DNA of 64,000 nt, taken from positions 496,001 to 560,000 of the forward strand of contig NZ_JAHUWH010000001.1 of NCBI RefSeq assembly GCF_019219095.1, read 5' to 3'. A program made the position numbers and the translations under genes. Numbering within the stretch: position 1 is the first letter of the stretch; the number at the start of each line of letters is the position of its first letter. Positions 9,516-20,628 of this stretch are shown here, piece after piece. The notes beneath the pieces are model-generated. The model worked only from the letters and a program-made list of their open reading frames with translations, searched no databases and was not told the DNA's origin. The stretch comes from Acidovorax sp. sic0104. Lineage in GTDB: Bacteria > Pseudomonadota > Gammaproteobacteria > Burkholderiales > Burkholderiaceae_C.

Positions 9516-9839
9516 ATGAGCGACACCCAACAACGCATCGACGCCCTCGTCAAATCCAGCGACATCCTGCTGTTCATGAAGGGCAACTCCACCTTTCCCA
9601 TGTGCGGCTTCTCCGGCCGTGCCATCCAGATCCTCAAGGCCAGCGGCGTGGACCCCAAGAGCGTCGTCACGGTGAACGTGCTGGAAGATGACGAAATCCG
9701 CCAGGGCATCAAGGAATACAGCAACTGGCCCACCATCCCGCAGCTGTACGTGAAGGGCGAGTTCATCGGCGGCTCGGACATCATGATGGAGATGTACGAG
9801 TCGGGCGAGCTCAAGCAGGTGCTGGGCACCGAGGGCTGA
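9516..9839 (+). CDS. grxD: Monothiol glutaredoxin (Grx4 type)
   Basis: Short 107-residue monothiol glutaredoxin with the CGFS active site (Cys30-Gly-Phe-Ser) that binds a shared [2Fe-2S] cluster with glutathione, and acts in Fe-S delivery, often with BolA proteins. The TFPMCGFS segment, TIPQLYVKGEFIGG and DIMMEMY are family hallmarks. AAGGAG precedes the ATG. A BolA-family gene lies far away at 57186. The gene ends before a strong intrinsic terminator. Confidence 0.95.
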   Translation: MSDTQQRIDALVKSSDILLFMKGNSTFPMCGFSGRAIQILKASGVDPKSVVTVNVLEDDEIRQGIKEYSNWPTIPQLYVKGEFIGGSDIMMEMYESGELKQVLGTEG

Positions 9840-9873
9840 GTCCCCACGCGGGGCGCTGGCCCCGCCAAGGCAC

Positions 9874-9896
9874 AGGCCGCCTTCGGGCGGCTTTTT
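9874..9896 (+). terminator. Intrinsic terminator after grxD
   Basis: GCCGCC and GGCGGC arms (9876-9891) enclose a TTCG tetraloop and are followed by five T residues. It closes the grxD transcript. Confidence 0.9.
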
Positions 9897-10023
9897 GCGT
9901 TGTGTGTGCGCGGCTTGCAACAGCACCCGCAACAACTGCCCCAATCGGGGACTTTTCCGATGCTGCAGCAGGCATGTTGTGTGCTTGAATGGTTGTGTGA
10001 CCCACATCACGAAGGAGCATGCA

Positions 10024-11031
10024 ATGACCAGCCATAGCCTTGTTCCCCAGCCACCCGCGCTTCGCCTGCCGGTGGCCCAGATGCGCAGTGTGTTCCACCC
10101 CGGCGACGTCGAGCGCAAGCTCGCGCGGCTCCAGGAGTCCGGCAATCAGCGCGAATACGAAACCCTGCGCACCGTGTACGAACGCATGCTGGAGCGCGGG
10201 CCGGAGCGCTTTCATGTCAAGCCGTCGGGCGTGCCGGACATGGCCAGCCTGTACGAGCAATTGCCCAACTTCACCGAGGTGCTGGATGACGTGCGGCGCC
10301 ACGTCGCCCTGGCGCAGGACAGCAGCGACGGCCTGGAGGTGACGCCGATGCTGCTGCTGGGCCCGCCCGGCATCGGCAAGACCCACTTTGCGCGCAACCT
10401 GGCCGAACTGCTGGGCACGGGCATGAACCTTCTGCCCATGAGCTCCATGACCGCCGGCTGGCTGTTGTCGGGCTCGTCCGCGCAGTGGAAGGGAGCGCGC
10501 CCGGGCAAGGTGTTCGAGGCGCTGGTGGAGGGCGAATATGCCAATCCCGTCATCGTGGTGGACGAGATCGACAAGGCCAGCAGCGATGCGCAGTACGACC
10601 CGCTGGGCGCGCTGTACAGCCTGCTGGAGCACGACACGGCGCAGAGCTTTACCGACGAGTTCGCCGAAGTGGCCATTGATGCCAGCCAGGTGATCTGGAT
10701 CACCACCGCCAACGACCCGCGCGGCATACCCGACCCCATCCTGAACCGCATGAACGTGTTCGAGGTGGAAGCCCCCACGCTGGAGCAGGCGCGTGCCATC
10801 GCAAGCAACCTGTACACCGGCATCCTGGCGGGCCACGACTGGGGCCGGATGCTGGATCCGGAACCTCACGGCGACGTGCTCGACCACCTGGCGCAGATGC
10901 CGCCGCGCGAAATGCGCCGCGCGCTGATGACCGGCTTTGGCAACGCGCGGCTGGACCGGCGCTCCACCGTGGAGATCGCCGACCTTCCCCGGGTCGCTTC
11001 AGGGCGCAGCCGCATCGGGTTCCTGCAATAG
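10024..11031 (+). CDS. Lon-like AAA+ ATPase without protease domain
   Basis: The ATG at 10024 follows AAGGAG by six bases and gives 335 residues. The core is a single AAA+ module: Walker A GPPGIGKTH (Gly113-Thr120), Walker B VVVDEID (Asp180-Glu181), sensor 1 WITTAND, and arginine-finger-like PDPILNR. The sequence resembles the ATPase module of Lon (PMSSMTAGWLLSGSS, IPDPILNRM), but there is no Lon N-domain and no Ser-Lys protease domain. The N-terminal 110 residues hold charged helices. Role unknown; a remodelling or chaperone job is an inference. It stands alone after the grxD terminator. Confidence 0.8.
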   Translation: MTSHSLVPQPPALRLPVAQMRSVFHPGDVERKLARLQESGNQREYETLRTVYERMLERGPERFHVKPSGVPDMASLYEQLPNFTEVLDDVRRHVALAQDSSDGLEVTPMLLLGPPGIGKTHFARNLAELLGTGMNLLPMSSMTAGWLLSGSSAQWKGARPGKVFEALVEGEYANPVIVVDEIDKASSDAQYDPLGALYSLLEHDTAQSFTDEFAEVAIDASQVIWITTANDPRGIPDPILNRMNVFEVEAPTLEQARAIASNLYTGILAGHDWGRMLDPEPHGDVLDHLAQMPPREMRRALMTGFGNARLDRRSTVEIADLPRVASGRSRIGFLQ

Positions 11032-11075
11032 CGCGGGGCACGCGGCCCGGTCTGCGTCCGCGCACCTGGTCCTGG

Positions 11076-11107
11076 GCGCACAGGAGCGCTCCTGTGCGCT
11101 CCTGTGC
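11076..11107. repeat. Perfect 24-bp palindrome with 10-bp tandem repeat
   Basis: Bases 11076-11099 are a perfect palindrome (GCGCACAGGAGC and its complement). The right half continues as a tandem copy of GCTCCTGTGC at 11088-11097 and 11098-11107. It lies 45 bp after the AAA+ gene and 92 bp before the CNNM gene, with no T-run. Confidence 0.8.
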
Positions 11108-11198
11108 GCGCTCGGAAGCCCCGTATGCGCCCGCAGGAGGCGCAGATACACTCGGACAGCCGGTGCGCCAAGCCCAGCGCTGCCTCCATCCTCCACCC

Positions 11199-12542
11199 AT
11201 GACCCTGTCCCAAAGCCTCTTCGTGATCGGGCTGCTGATTGCAGCCAGCGCCTTCTTTTCCATGGCCGAGATTTCGCTCGCGGCCGCGCGCCGCCTGCGG
11301 CTGCGCCAGATGGCCGACGAGGGCGACCCGCGCGCCGACCGCGTCCTGCGCATGCAGGAGCAGCCGGGCGACTACTTCACGGTGGTGCAGGTGGGTCAGA
11401 ACGCGGTGGCCATCCTGGGCGGTATCGTTGGCGAGGGAGCGTTGAGCCCGCACTTCACCGCGCTGTTCGAGCTGTGGCTGTCGGACACCACGGCCCAGAC
11501 CGTCGGTTTTCTCGCATCGTTCGCGGCCATTACCTCGCTGTTCATCCTGTTTGCCGACCTCTTCCCCAAGCGCCTGGGCATGGCCGAGCCCGAACGCATG
11601 GTGGTACGGCTGGCCCAGCCCATGGCATGGTGCATGACACTGCTGCGCCCCATGGTGTGGTTCTACAGCCGCGGGGCGGACGCTCTTTTCAGGGTGCTGG
11701 GCCTGTCGTCGCTGCGCGACGACCGCATCACGTCCGACGACATCCTGGCCATGATGGAAGCCGGCGCCCGCGCGGGGGTGCTGGCGGCGCGCGAGCAGCA
11801 GGTCATCACCAACGTGTTCGAGCTCGACACCCGCATGGTCTCGAGCGCCATGTCGCCGCGCGACCGCATCGCCTTTTTCTTGCGCGATGAGCCCGACTCC
11901 GTCATCCGCCTGCGCATCGCGGCCGAGCCGTTCTCCACCTACCCGGTGTGCGAGGGCGACATCGACCACGTGGTGGGCTACGTGGACGCCAAGGATCTGT
12001 TCCAGCGCGTGCTGAACAACCAGCCCATTTCTCTGGCCGACGACAGCCTGGTGCGCAAGGTGCTCATCGTGCCCGACCGGCTCACCCTGTCGGAGGTCCT
12101 CGAGCAGTTCCGCCTGGTGCACGAGGATTTCGCGGTGATCGTGAACGAGTACAGCCTGGTCGTGGGGGTGGTCACACTCAACGACGTGATGAGCACGGTG
12201 ATGGGCGACCTGGTGGTGGGCCCGGCGGATGAGGAACAGATCGTGCGGCGCGACGAGAACTCGTGGCTCATCGACGGCGTGACGCCGGTGCAGGACGTGC
12301 TGCATGCGCTGTCGCTCGACGAGCTGCCACATGCCGAAGAGTACGAAACGCTGGCCGGCTTCCTGATGGTGATGCTGCGCCGCGTGCCACGCCGCACCGA
12401 CAGCGTGAGCTGGGGCGGCTACAAGTTCGAGGTGCTGGACGTGGACAGCTACCGCATCGACCAGGTGATGGTGTCACGCCTGGGCGTGCCACAGAGCGAG
12501 GCCAGCCCGCCGGCACCTGCCATGGCGAAGGCTGAAGGCTGA
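11199..12542 (+). CDS. CNNM/CorC-type transporter-like protein (DUF21-CBS)
   Basis: Membrane protein of 447 residues, often labelled hemolysin family, related to CNNM/CorB magnesium and cobalt transporters. Order of domains: DUF21/CNNM transmembrane domain (about residues 1-185, starting with SLFVIGLLIAASAFFSMAEISLAAARR), a pair of CBS domains (about 205-325, including MSPRDRIAFF and FAVIVNEYSLVVGVVTLNDVM), and a C-terminal CorC/HlyC domain (about 345-430, with TLAGFLMVMLRRVPRR). The FSMAEISL motif is the family signature. It is monocistronic, converging on the lytic transglycosylase gene. Confidence 0.92.
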   Translation: MTLSQSLFVIGLLIAASAFFSMAEISLAAARRLRLRQMADEGDPRADRVLRMQEQPGDYFTVVQVGQNAVAILGGIVGEGALSPHFTALFELWLSDTTAQTVGFLASFAAITSLFILFADLFPKRLGMAEPERMVVRLAQPMAWCMTLLRPMVWFYSRGADALFRVLGLSSLRDDRITSDDILAMMEAGARAGVLAAREQQVITNVFELDTRMVSSAMSPRDRIAFFLRDEPDSVIRLRIAAEPFSTYPVCEGDIDHVVGYVDAKDLFQRVLNNQPISLADDSLVRKVLIVPDRLTLSEVLEQFRLVHEDFAVIVNEYSLVVGVVTLNDVMSTVMGDLVVGPADEEQIVRRDENSWLIDGVTPVQDVLHALSLDELPHAEEYETLAGFLMVMLRRVPRRTDSVSWGGYKFEVLDVDSYRIDQVMVSRLGVPQSEASPPAPAMAKAEG

Positions 12543-12559
12543 TCTTTGGCGCTCGCCCG

Positions 12560-12650
12560 TTCAGGCTGAGCCCTTCGACAGACTCAGGACAGGCCTGTCG
12601 AAGCCTTGCACGCTCAAAGCTCGCCCTGGCTTCGGCGGGCTCATCCCGAG
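12560..12650. repeat. Type C palindromic repeats
   Basis: Three or four copies of the CTGAGCC..TCGAAG arm in both orientations, the same unit as at 3353-3410, in the gap between convergent genes. Confidence 0.7.
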
Positions 12651-12701
12651 AGGATCGGGAGGCATCTGCGGCATGTAGCCAATCAGGCAAAAAAGCCTTC
12701 T

Positions 12702-12744
12702 ATCGCTTTACAGTAAAGCGTCGATAGCTATTGAAATAATAGCA
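12702..12744. repeat. Type A dispersed repeat, copy 3
   Basis: Two clear hairpins in a row: CGCTTTA/TAAAGCG, then GCTATT/AATAGC. Confidence 0.8.
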
Positions 12745-12756
12745 TCGAATCGATCG

Positions 12757-13451
12757 CTAACCCGTCGGCAGCTGCGGCTTTTCGCCGAACAGCCAGTTGC
12801 GCTGCGCGCCGAACACGGCGTCCGGGTAAGGAGAGCGCCCCCGACTGCCGTTGTAGCGGCCCAGCGCCATGAACAGGTCGCCACGTTCGCGGTCGATGTA
12901 GTGCCGCAGGATCACGCAGCCAAAGCGCAGGTTGGTCTGCATGTGGAACAGCTTGCCCGCGTCGCCATCGCCGATCACGCGCGTCCAGAACGGCATGACC
13001 TGCATGTAGCCGCGTGCACCCACGCTGGAGACGGCAAACTTGCGAAAGGCGCTCTCGACCTGCACGAGGCCCAGCACCAGCGAAACGTCCAGGCCAGCGC
13101 GCTTGGACTCGTACCAGACGGTCTGCAGGAAGTCGCGGCGGATCTCCCATTCGGGCTTGCGGCGGCGCAGCCGGTCGCTCATGGTGCCCAGCCACCGCAG
13201 GTAGTGAATGCGCGCCTCGGTGGTGGCGAACTCGGGCTCGGGCGGCGCCTTGTTGGCGATGGCAGAGCTGAGCGCCGTGCGCACCGAGTCCATGAGCGGC
13301 TCTTCGAGCTGGCCACCCGCGTGCGCGGCCTGCGGCATACCCAGCCAGCCCGCCGGGCCTGCCACGGATGCCGCCGCCATCAGCCAGCCGCGCCGGGACA
13401 CCCCGCCTGCCAGCGGGTGCGCACCGTCGCCAGCGCCCACCCACTTCGCGC

Positions 13452-13455
<4 letters not shown>
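12757..13455 (-). CDS. Tat-exported lytic transglycosylase
   Basis: Periplasmic murein lyase, 232 residues. The SLT fold is shown by [17 protein letters not shown] with catalytic Glu134, [11 protein letters not shown], and the [10 protein letters not shown] motif near the C-terminus. The N-terminus carries a twin-arginine signal (SRRGWLM with Arg21-Arg22, hydrophobic stretch, cut after AAHA at about 46), so export should go by Tat, whose genes lie at 42156-43780. Its ATG overlaps the proS stop codon by four bases, so the two genes are co-transcribed and likely translationally coupled. Confidence 0.9.
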
Positions 13456-15197
<1,742 letters not shown>

Positions 15198-15288
15198 CGG
15201 GATCGATTTCGGGCAGAAGGGAGCAGCCCACTTGCCGCACGCTAGGCGCCGTGCATAATGGACACAGTTTAAAAATTGGGGTTTGATT

Positions 15289-15966
15289 ATGCTTGACCGG
15301 GACGGCTTTCGGCCGAACGTCGGCATCATCCTGCTCAACCAGAAGAACCAGGTGTTCTGGGGCAAGCGCATACGCACCCACAGCTGGCAGTTTCCGCAGG
15401 GGGGCATTGACCGGGGCGAAACCCCCGAACAGGCCATGTTCCGCGAACTGCATGAGGAGGTGGGATTATTGCCCAATCACGTGCGCGTGGTGGCCCGTAC
15501 CCGGGACTGGTTGCGCTACGAGGTGCCTGACCGGTACATCCGCCGTGATGCGCGCGGACACTACAAAGGGCAGAAACAAATCTGGTATCTGCTGCAATTG
15601 ATGGGCCACGACTGGGATCTGAACCTGCGGGCCACCAACCACCCGGAGTTCGACGCCTGGCGCTGGAACGACTATTGGGTGCCGCTGGACGTGGTGGTCG
15701 AGTTCAAGCGGGGCGTCTACGAGATGGCCTTGACCGAACTGGCCCGCTATCTGCCGCGTCATGAGCAGCGCAACCGGTACCTGCGCAGTGGCATGCGCAC
15801 CCGCGAGGGCGAGCATGCGGGCGCCATGTACCGCACGGGCTCGATGCTGCTCAATCCGGGCATGGAGTTGCCGCCAGGCGCCAGCTTCGACCCGGATCCG
15901 CAGACCAGCATGCCGGCCGAGCTGGATGCCTTGCCGCCAAGCCCGACGGTGACCGCACCGCGTTAG
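15289..15966 (+). CDS. rppH: RNA pyrophosphohydrolase
   Basis: Nudix enzyme that removes pyrophosphate from the 5' end of transcripts and so starts RNase E-dependent decay. 225 residues from the ATG at 15289 (a TTG two codons earlier is possible). The Nudix box is seen as [20 protein letters not shown] (residues 39-58 of the Gx5Ex7REUxEExGU pattern). [11 protein letters not shown] at the start and FPQGGID are RppH features. A C-terminal extension of about 60 residues is low in complexity, as in other betaproteobacteria. Divergent from proS; CATAAT at 15254-15259 is a -10 candidate. Confidence 0.95.
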   Translation: MLDRDGFRPNVGIILLNQKNQVFWGKRIRTHSWQFPQGGIDRGETPEQAMFRELHEEVGLLPNHVRVVARTRDWLRYEVPDRYIRRDARGHYKGQKQIWYLLQLMGHDWDLNLRATNHPEFDAWRWNDYWVPLDVVVEFKRGVYEMALTELARYLPRHEQRNRYLRSGMRTREGEHAGAMYRTGSMLLNPGMELPPGASFDPDPQTSMPAELDALPPSPTVTAPR

Positions 15967-16027
15967 AACGGGTCAATCCGCCGGCCGAAGTCGGCGGTCC
16001 GGCAGGAAAACAGATGGCCCAGTGAAG

Positions 16028-16056
16028 ATGCCTGCATCAACGTGCAGGCATTTTTT
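16028..16056 (+). terminator. Intrinsic terminator after rppH
   Basis: Nine-base arms ATGCCTGCA and TGCAGGCAT with a six-base loop, followed by six T residues. Confidence 0.9.
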
Positions 16057-16128
16057 ATGAAAGCGGGGCTATGGAGAGTTGCGGCCCGGCCGCTCCAGGC
16101 GACCGGCATCCCCTGCCCCGCAGTCGCG

Positions 16129-17280
16129 TCAGCGTGCGGGCTGGGACGCCGCCAGCACCAGATTGTCACGGTGCACCATCTCCGCTTCGGCCACATAGCC
16201 GAGCAGCTTCTCGAACTCGGACGAAGGTTTACGGCACAGCAGGCGCGCTTCAGCGGCCGCGTAGTTGGCCAGACCGCGGGCAATCTCCACACCGGCCGCA
16301 TCACGCACGGCAATGACGTCGCCGCGCGAGAAGTGGCCCTCCACCGACACCATGCCAATGGGCAGCAGGCTCTTGCCCTCATCGCGGACCTTGGCAGCCG
16401 CACCAGCGTCCACCACCACGGCGCCACGCAACTGCAGATGGTCGGCCATCCATTGCTTGCGGGCCTGCTTCTTTTGTGTCTGCGCTACCAGCAGCGTGCC
16501 CAGCGCTTCGCCGCTGACCAGGCGCACCAGTACGTCAGGCTCTCGGCCCCAGGCGATCACCGTCGAGGCGCCCGAGCCTGCAGCCCGCTTGGCTGCCAGA
16601 ATCTTGGTGATCATGCCGCCCCTGCCGATGCTGGAGCCCGCCCCACCGGCCATGGCTTCCAGGGCCAGGTCCCCAGCCTTGGCCTCGTGCACGAACTGGG
16701 CCGCAGGGTCGCGGCGCGGGTCGGCGGTGTACAGCCCCTTCTGGTCGGTCAGGATGATCAGCGCATCGGCTTCGACCAGATTGGCCACCAGGGCGCCCAG
16801 GGTGTCGTTGTCGCCGAACTTGATTTCATCGTTGACCACCGTGTCGTTTTCGTTGATGACGGGCACCACGCCCAGGCGCAACAGCGTCAGCAGCGTCGAC
16901 CGCGCATTCAGGTAACGCTCGCGGTCGGCCAGGTCGGCATGGGTGAGCAGCACCTGCGCGCTGCCCATGCCCTGCTCTCGCAGCTTGGTCTCGTACATCT
17001 GCGCCAGGCCCATCTGCCCGACGGCAGCCGCCGCCTGCAACTCATGGATTTCGTGCGGCCGCGTGGTCCAGCCCAGGCGCTTCATGCCCTCTGCGATGGC
17101 GCCGCTGGAGACCATGATCACTTCGCGCGGCGCACCGCCCTCGCCCCGCACGAGGGCGGCAAGCTGGCGGCTCCATTCGCCGATGGCGGCCTCGTCCAGG
17201 CCACGGCCTTCGTTGGTCACGAGACTGGAGCCGACCTTGACCACGATGCGGCGGGCATCACGCAATACGCTGGAAACCAT
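16129..17280 (-). CDS. proB: Glutamate 5-kinase
   Basis: First step of proline synthesis: ATP-dependent phosphorylation of glutamate. 383 residues from the ATG at 17280; a GTG at 17307 would add nine. The amino-acid kinase domain has [11 protein letters not shown] near the start, [16 protein letters not shown], and the [18 protein letters not shown] segment. A C-terminal PUA domain (about 290-383) is present, as in E. coli ProB. proA is not adjacent. It follows obgE on the same strand, with a type A repeat between them. Confidence 0.95.
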   Translation of the reverse strand: MVSSVLRDARRIVVKVGSSLVTNEGRGLDEAAIGEWSRQLAALVRGEGGAPREVIMVSSGAIAEGMKRLGWTTRPHEIHELQAAAAVGQMGLAQMYETKLREQGMGSAQVLLTHADLADRERYLNARSTLLTLLRLGVVPVINENDTVVNDEIKFGDNDTLGALVANLVEADALIILTDQKGLYTADPRRDPAAQFVHEAKAGDLALEAMAGGAGSSIGRGGMITKILAAKRAAGSGASTVIAWGREPDVLVRLVSGEALGTLLVAQTQKKQARKQWMADHLQLRGAVVVDAGAAAKVRDEGKSLLPIGMVSVEGHFSRGDVIAVRDAAGVEIARGLANYAAAEARLLCRKPSSEFEKLLGYVAEAEMVHRDNLVLAASQPAR

Positions 17281-17313
17281 TTTTTGTGTGATTTGGGCCT
17301 CTAACACCCGTCC

Positions 17314-17346
17314 TGCAAGCGTCAGAAGCTATGAAATATATAGCAA
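17314..17346. repeat. Type A dispersed repeat, copy 4
   Basis: Half-unit GCAAGCG followed by the hairpin GCTATGAAATATATAGC, between obgE and proB. Its AT-rich part could supply a -10 for proB. Confidence 0.7.
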
Positions 17347-17376
17347 TCGATTCAGCGACATCCTGCCGCACACCAC

Positions 17377-18459
<1,083 letters not shown>

Positions 18460-18592
18460 TTACAGAAGGAGGCGGCCCTGGCAGAGCCTTCGGGCCAACG
18501 CCCTTTGCGCAGCCGCAAAGGCACCTCGTTCAGGTGCGGCCTGCCACGGCCGGCGGCCTGCATGCCGCCGTCGTCTTGCAGACCAAATAACA

Positions 18593-18614
18593 AAGCCCCG
18601 ACCAGGCGGGGCTT
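18593..18614 (-). terminator. Hairpin after rpmA
   Basis: Eight-base arms AAGCCCCG and CGGGGCTT with a six-base loop between rpmA and obgE. The T-run on the minus strand is interrupted (TTTGTTATTT), so termination is probably partial. Confidence 0.65.
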
Positions 18615-18639
18615 CGATGGTTGCCGGAGGAAAAGAACC

Positions 18640-18897
18640 TCAGGCAGCAGTCACACTGACCGTTTGCTTGGACATTGCGCCCTTGGTGCCGAACGACACG
18701 TGGCCATCGACCAGAGCGAACAACGTGTGGTCCTTGCCCACGCCGACATTGGTGCCGGGGTGGAAACGCGTGCCGCGTTGGCGCACGATGATCGAGCCAG
18801 CGCTGATCAGTTCACCACCGTAGGCCTTGACACCCAGCATCTTTGGCTTGGAGTCGCGTCCGTTTCGCGTAGAGCCGCCGCCTTTTTTCTGTGCCAT
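18640..18897 (-). CDS. rpmA: 50S ribosomal protein L27
   Basis: 85-residue L27, whose N-terminus reaches the peptidyl transferase centre. The sequence begins [16 protein letters not shown], without the Firmicute N-terminal extension, and keeps the conserved [23 protein letters not shown] and GKDHTLFAL blocks. AAGGAGC precedes the ATG. It is 16 bp after rplU in the standard rplU-rpmA-obgE operon. Confidence 0.98.
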   Translation of the reverse strand: MAQKKGGGSTRNGRDSKPKMLGVKAYGGELISAGSIIVRQRGTRFHPGTNVGVGKDHTLFALVDGHVSFGTKGAMSKQTVSVTAA

Positions 18898-18913
18898 GAC
18901 TTAGCTCCTTGGA

Positions 18914-19225
18914 TTAACCAGCGATCACGCCGATTTGCAGTTCGGTGAACTGCTGGCGGTGGCCTTGGCGCTTCTGATAGTGCTTGCGACGGCGCATCTT
19001 GAAGATGCGAACCTTGTCGTGCTTGCCGTGGGCCACGACGGTGGCTTTCACGGTTGCGCCGGACACCAGGGGAGTGCCAACCTTGAGCTCAGCGCCGTTG
19101 CCGACAGCCAGAACCTGGTCAATCACGATCTCCTGGCCTACGTCCGCAGCAATCTGTTCTACTTTAATTTTTTCGCCGGAAGCAACGCGATACTGCTTGC
19201 CGCCGGTTTTTATGACCGCGTACAT
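18914..19225 (-). CDS. rplU: 50S ribosomal protein L21
   Basis: 103-residue L21, a 23S rRNA-binding protein of the large subunit. It starts [17 protein letters not shown] and holds the C-terminal RNA-binding block [17 protein letters not shown]. The upstream part of this reading frame is not coding for it. First gene of rplU-rpmA-obgE, divergent from ispB; in many proteobacteria the two transcription units share this intergenic region. Confidence 0.98.
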   Translation of the reverse strand: MYAVIKTGGKQYRVASGEKIKVEQIAADVGQEIVIDQVLAVGNGAELKVGTPLVSGATVKATVVAHGKHDKVRIFKMRRRKHYQKRQGHRQQFTELQIGVIAG

Positions 19226-19275
19226 GTGAAACCTCTTGATATGAGTTCTGCAGACGGATTTCCGCAGAGCCCACG

Positions 19276-19304
19276 AGTATAGCGCACGGCTCCAAAACGC
19301 GCCA
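19276..19304 (-). promoter_or_regulatory. Candidate rplU promoter
   Basis: On the minus strand a -10 TATACT (19276-19281) follows a weak -35 TGGCGC by 17 bases. The start site would be about 45 bases before the rplU ATG. Confidence 0.4.
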
Positions 19305-19365
19305 GCCCCCCGGTGCGGCGGGGCCACTGGATGGCTGCAGCGGCAGAGCGGCCTCGCGGGCTTCC

Positions 19366-19371
19366 TATAAT
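19366..19371 (+). promoter_or_regulatory. -10 element of ispB
   Basis: Perfect TATAAT ending 13 bases before the GTG taken as the ispB start, which implies a very short or absent 5' leader. Confidence 0.5.
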
Positions 19372-19384
19372 CCGGGCACTTTCT

Positions 19385-20380
19385 GTGGCCATCATCTTGA
19401 CTGACAACACCGCTCCCGCAGCCTCCCCCCTCCTGCTCGTTGCACAAGACATGCACGAGGTCGACAAGGTCATCGGTCAGCGATTGACGTCCAGCGTCCC
19501 TCTGGTGGCCCAGATTTCCCAGTACATCATTGCCGCAGGCGGCAAGCGCCTGCGGCCCGCGTTGCTGCTCATGGTGTGCGGCGCGCTCGGCTACCGGGGT
19601 TCGCACCGCCACAGCCTCGCGGCCGTGGTCGAACTCATCCACACAGCCACCCTGCTGCATGACGATGTCGTGGATGCATCCACCCTGCGCCGTGGCCGGC
19701 CCACAGCCAATGAAACCTTCGGCAACCCCGCGAGTGTGCTGGTGGGGGACTTTCTGCACACACGATCCTTCCAGATGATGGTCGAAGCGGGCAGCATGCG
19801 CATCATGGAGATCCTCTCTGAAGCCACGAATGTGATCGCCGAGGGCGAGGTACTGCAGTTGATGAACATGCACGATGCATCGCTGGACGAGGCGGGCTAC
19901 CTGCGGGTCATTCGCTCCAAGACCGCCAAGCTCTTCGAGGCCAGCGCCAGGCTGGGCGCCGTGCTGGCCGATAGCCCCCCGGCCATCGAAGAGGCATGCG
20001 CCACCTATGGGCAAGCCCTGGGCACCGCCTTCCAGATCATCGACGATGTGCTCGACTACGACGGCGACGCGGAGGAGATGGGGAAAAACCTCGGGGATGA
20101 CCTCCGGGAAGGCAAATCCACACTTCCCCTGATCGCCGCCATGCAGCGCGGCTCTGCCGATCAGGCCCAAATCGTGCGAGAAGCCATCGAGCAGGGCTCT
20201 ACCGAGCAGTTGGCCCAGGTGGTGCACATCGTTCGCGAGACGGGCGCCCTGGAAGTAACTCGCGCCGCAGCCTTTGCCGAAGCACGCCGCGCCATCGCTG
20301 CCGCTGAGCTATTGCCAGGCAACGCCCACACGTCCGGCTTGCTAGAATTGGCAGCACAATTACTGGCCCGGCGGCACTGA
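19385..20380 (+). CDS. ispB: Octaprenyl/polyprenyl diphosphate synthase
   Basis: Trans-prenyltransferase that makes the polyprenyl side chain of ubiquinone. The two aspartate-rich Mg-binding motifs are present: LLHDDVVD (first) and [10 protein letters not shown] (second), plus [11 protein letters not shown] near the N-terminus. The start is uncertain: GTG 19385 (331 residues) and TTG 19397 are both close to a TATAAT, and no Shine-Dalgarno is evident. Frames further upstream look non-coding. Divergent from rplU, as in other proteobacteria; tRNA-Pro follows. Confidence 0.94.
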   Translation: MAIILTDNTAPAASPLLLVAQDMHEVDKVIGQRLTSSVPLVAQISQYIIAAGGKRLRPALLLMVCGALGYRGSHRHSLAAVVELIHTATLLHDDVVDASTLRRGRPTANETFGNPASVLVGDFLHTRSFQMMVEAGSMRIMEILSEATNVIAEGEVLQLMNMHDASLDEAGYLRVIRSKTAKLFEASARLGAVLADSPPAIEEACATYGQALGTAFQIIDDVLDYDGDAEEMGKNLGDDLREGKSTLPLIAAMQRGSADQAQIVREAIEQGSTEQLAQVVHIVRETGALEVTRAAAFAEARRAIAAAELLPGNAHTSGLLELAAQLLARRH

Positions 20381-20416
20381 TGCAACAGCAGCATCGGCCT
20401 CAAGCCGAAGGCCATG

Positions 20417-20493
20417 CGGGGTGTAGCTTAGCCTGGTAGAGCGCTACGTTCGGGACGTAGAGGCCGGAGGTTCGAATCCTCTCACCCCGACCA
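20417..20493 (+). tRNA. tRNA-Pro (anticodon CGG)
   Basis: 77 nucleotides with the CCA end encoded. Acceptor arms CGGGGTG and CACCCCG pair fully. The anticodon arm is CTACG-TTCGGGA-CGTAG, giving anticodon CGG (reads CCG, a common proline codon in this GC-rich genome). The T loop TTCGAAT is standard. Confidence 0.97.
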
Positions 20494-20628
20494 CCACTTT
20501 TCTTTCTCTGATTTGAGATCAACGCGCTTTTTGTGGCGCTGTTGCGAATACCCCGCGCTGTACACCCCATGGAGCATCGGCGATGATAGGATGGTTTCTT
20601 TTCCAAACCTAACACATCCCCCGGTTAC

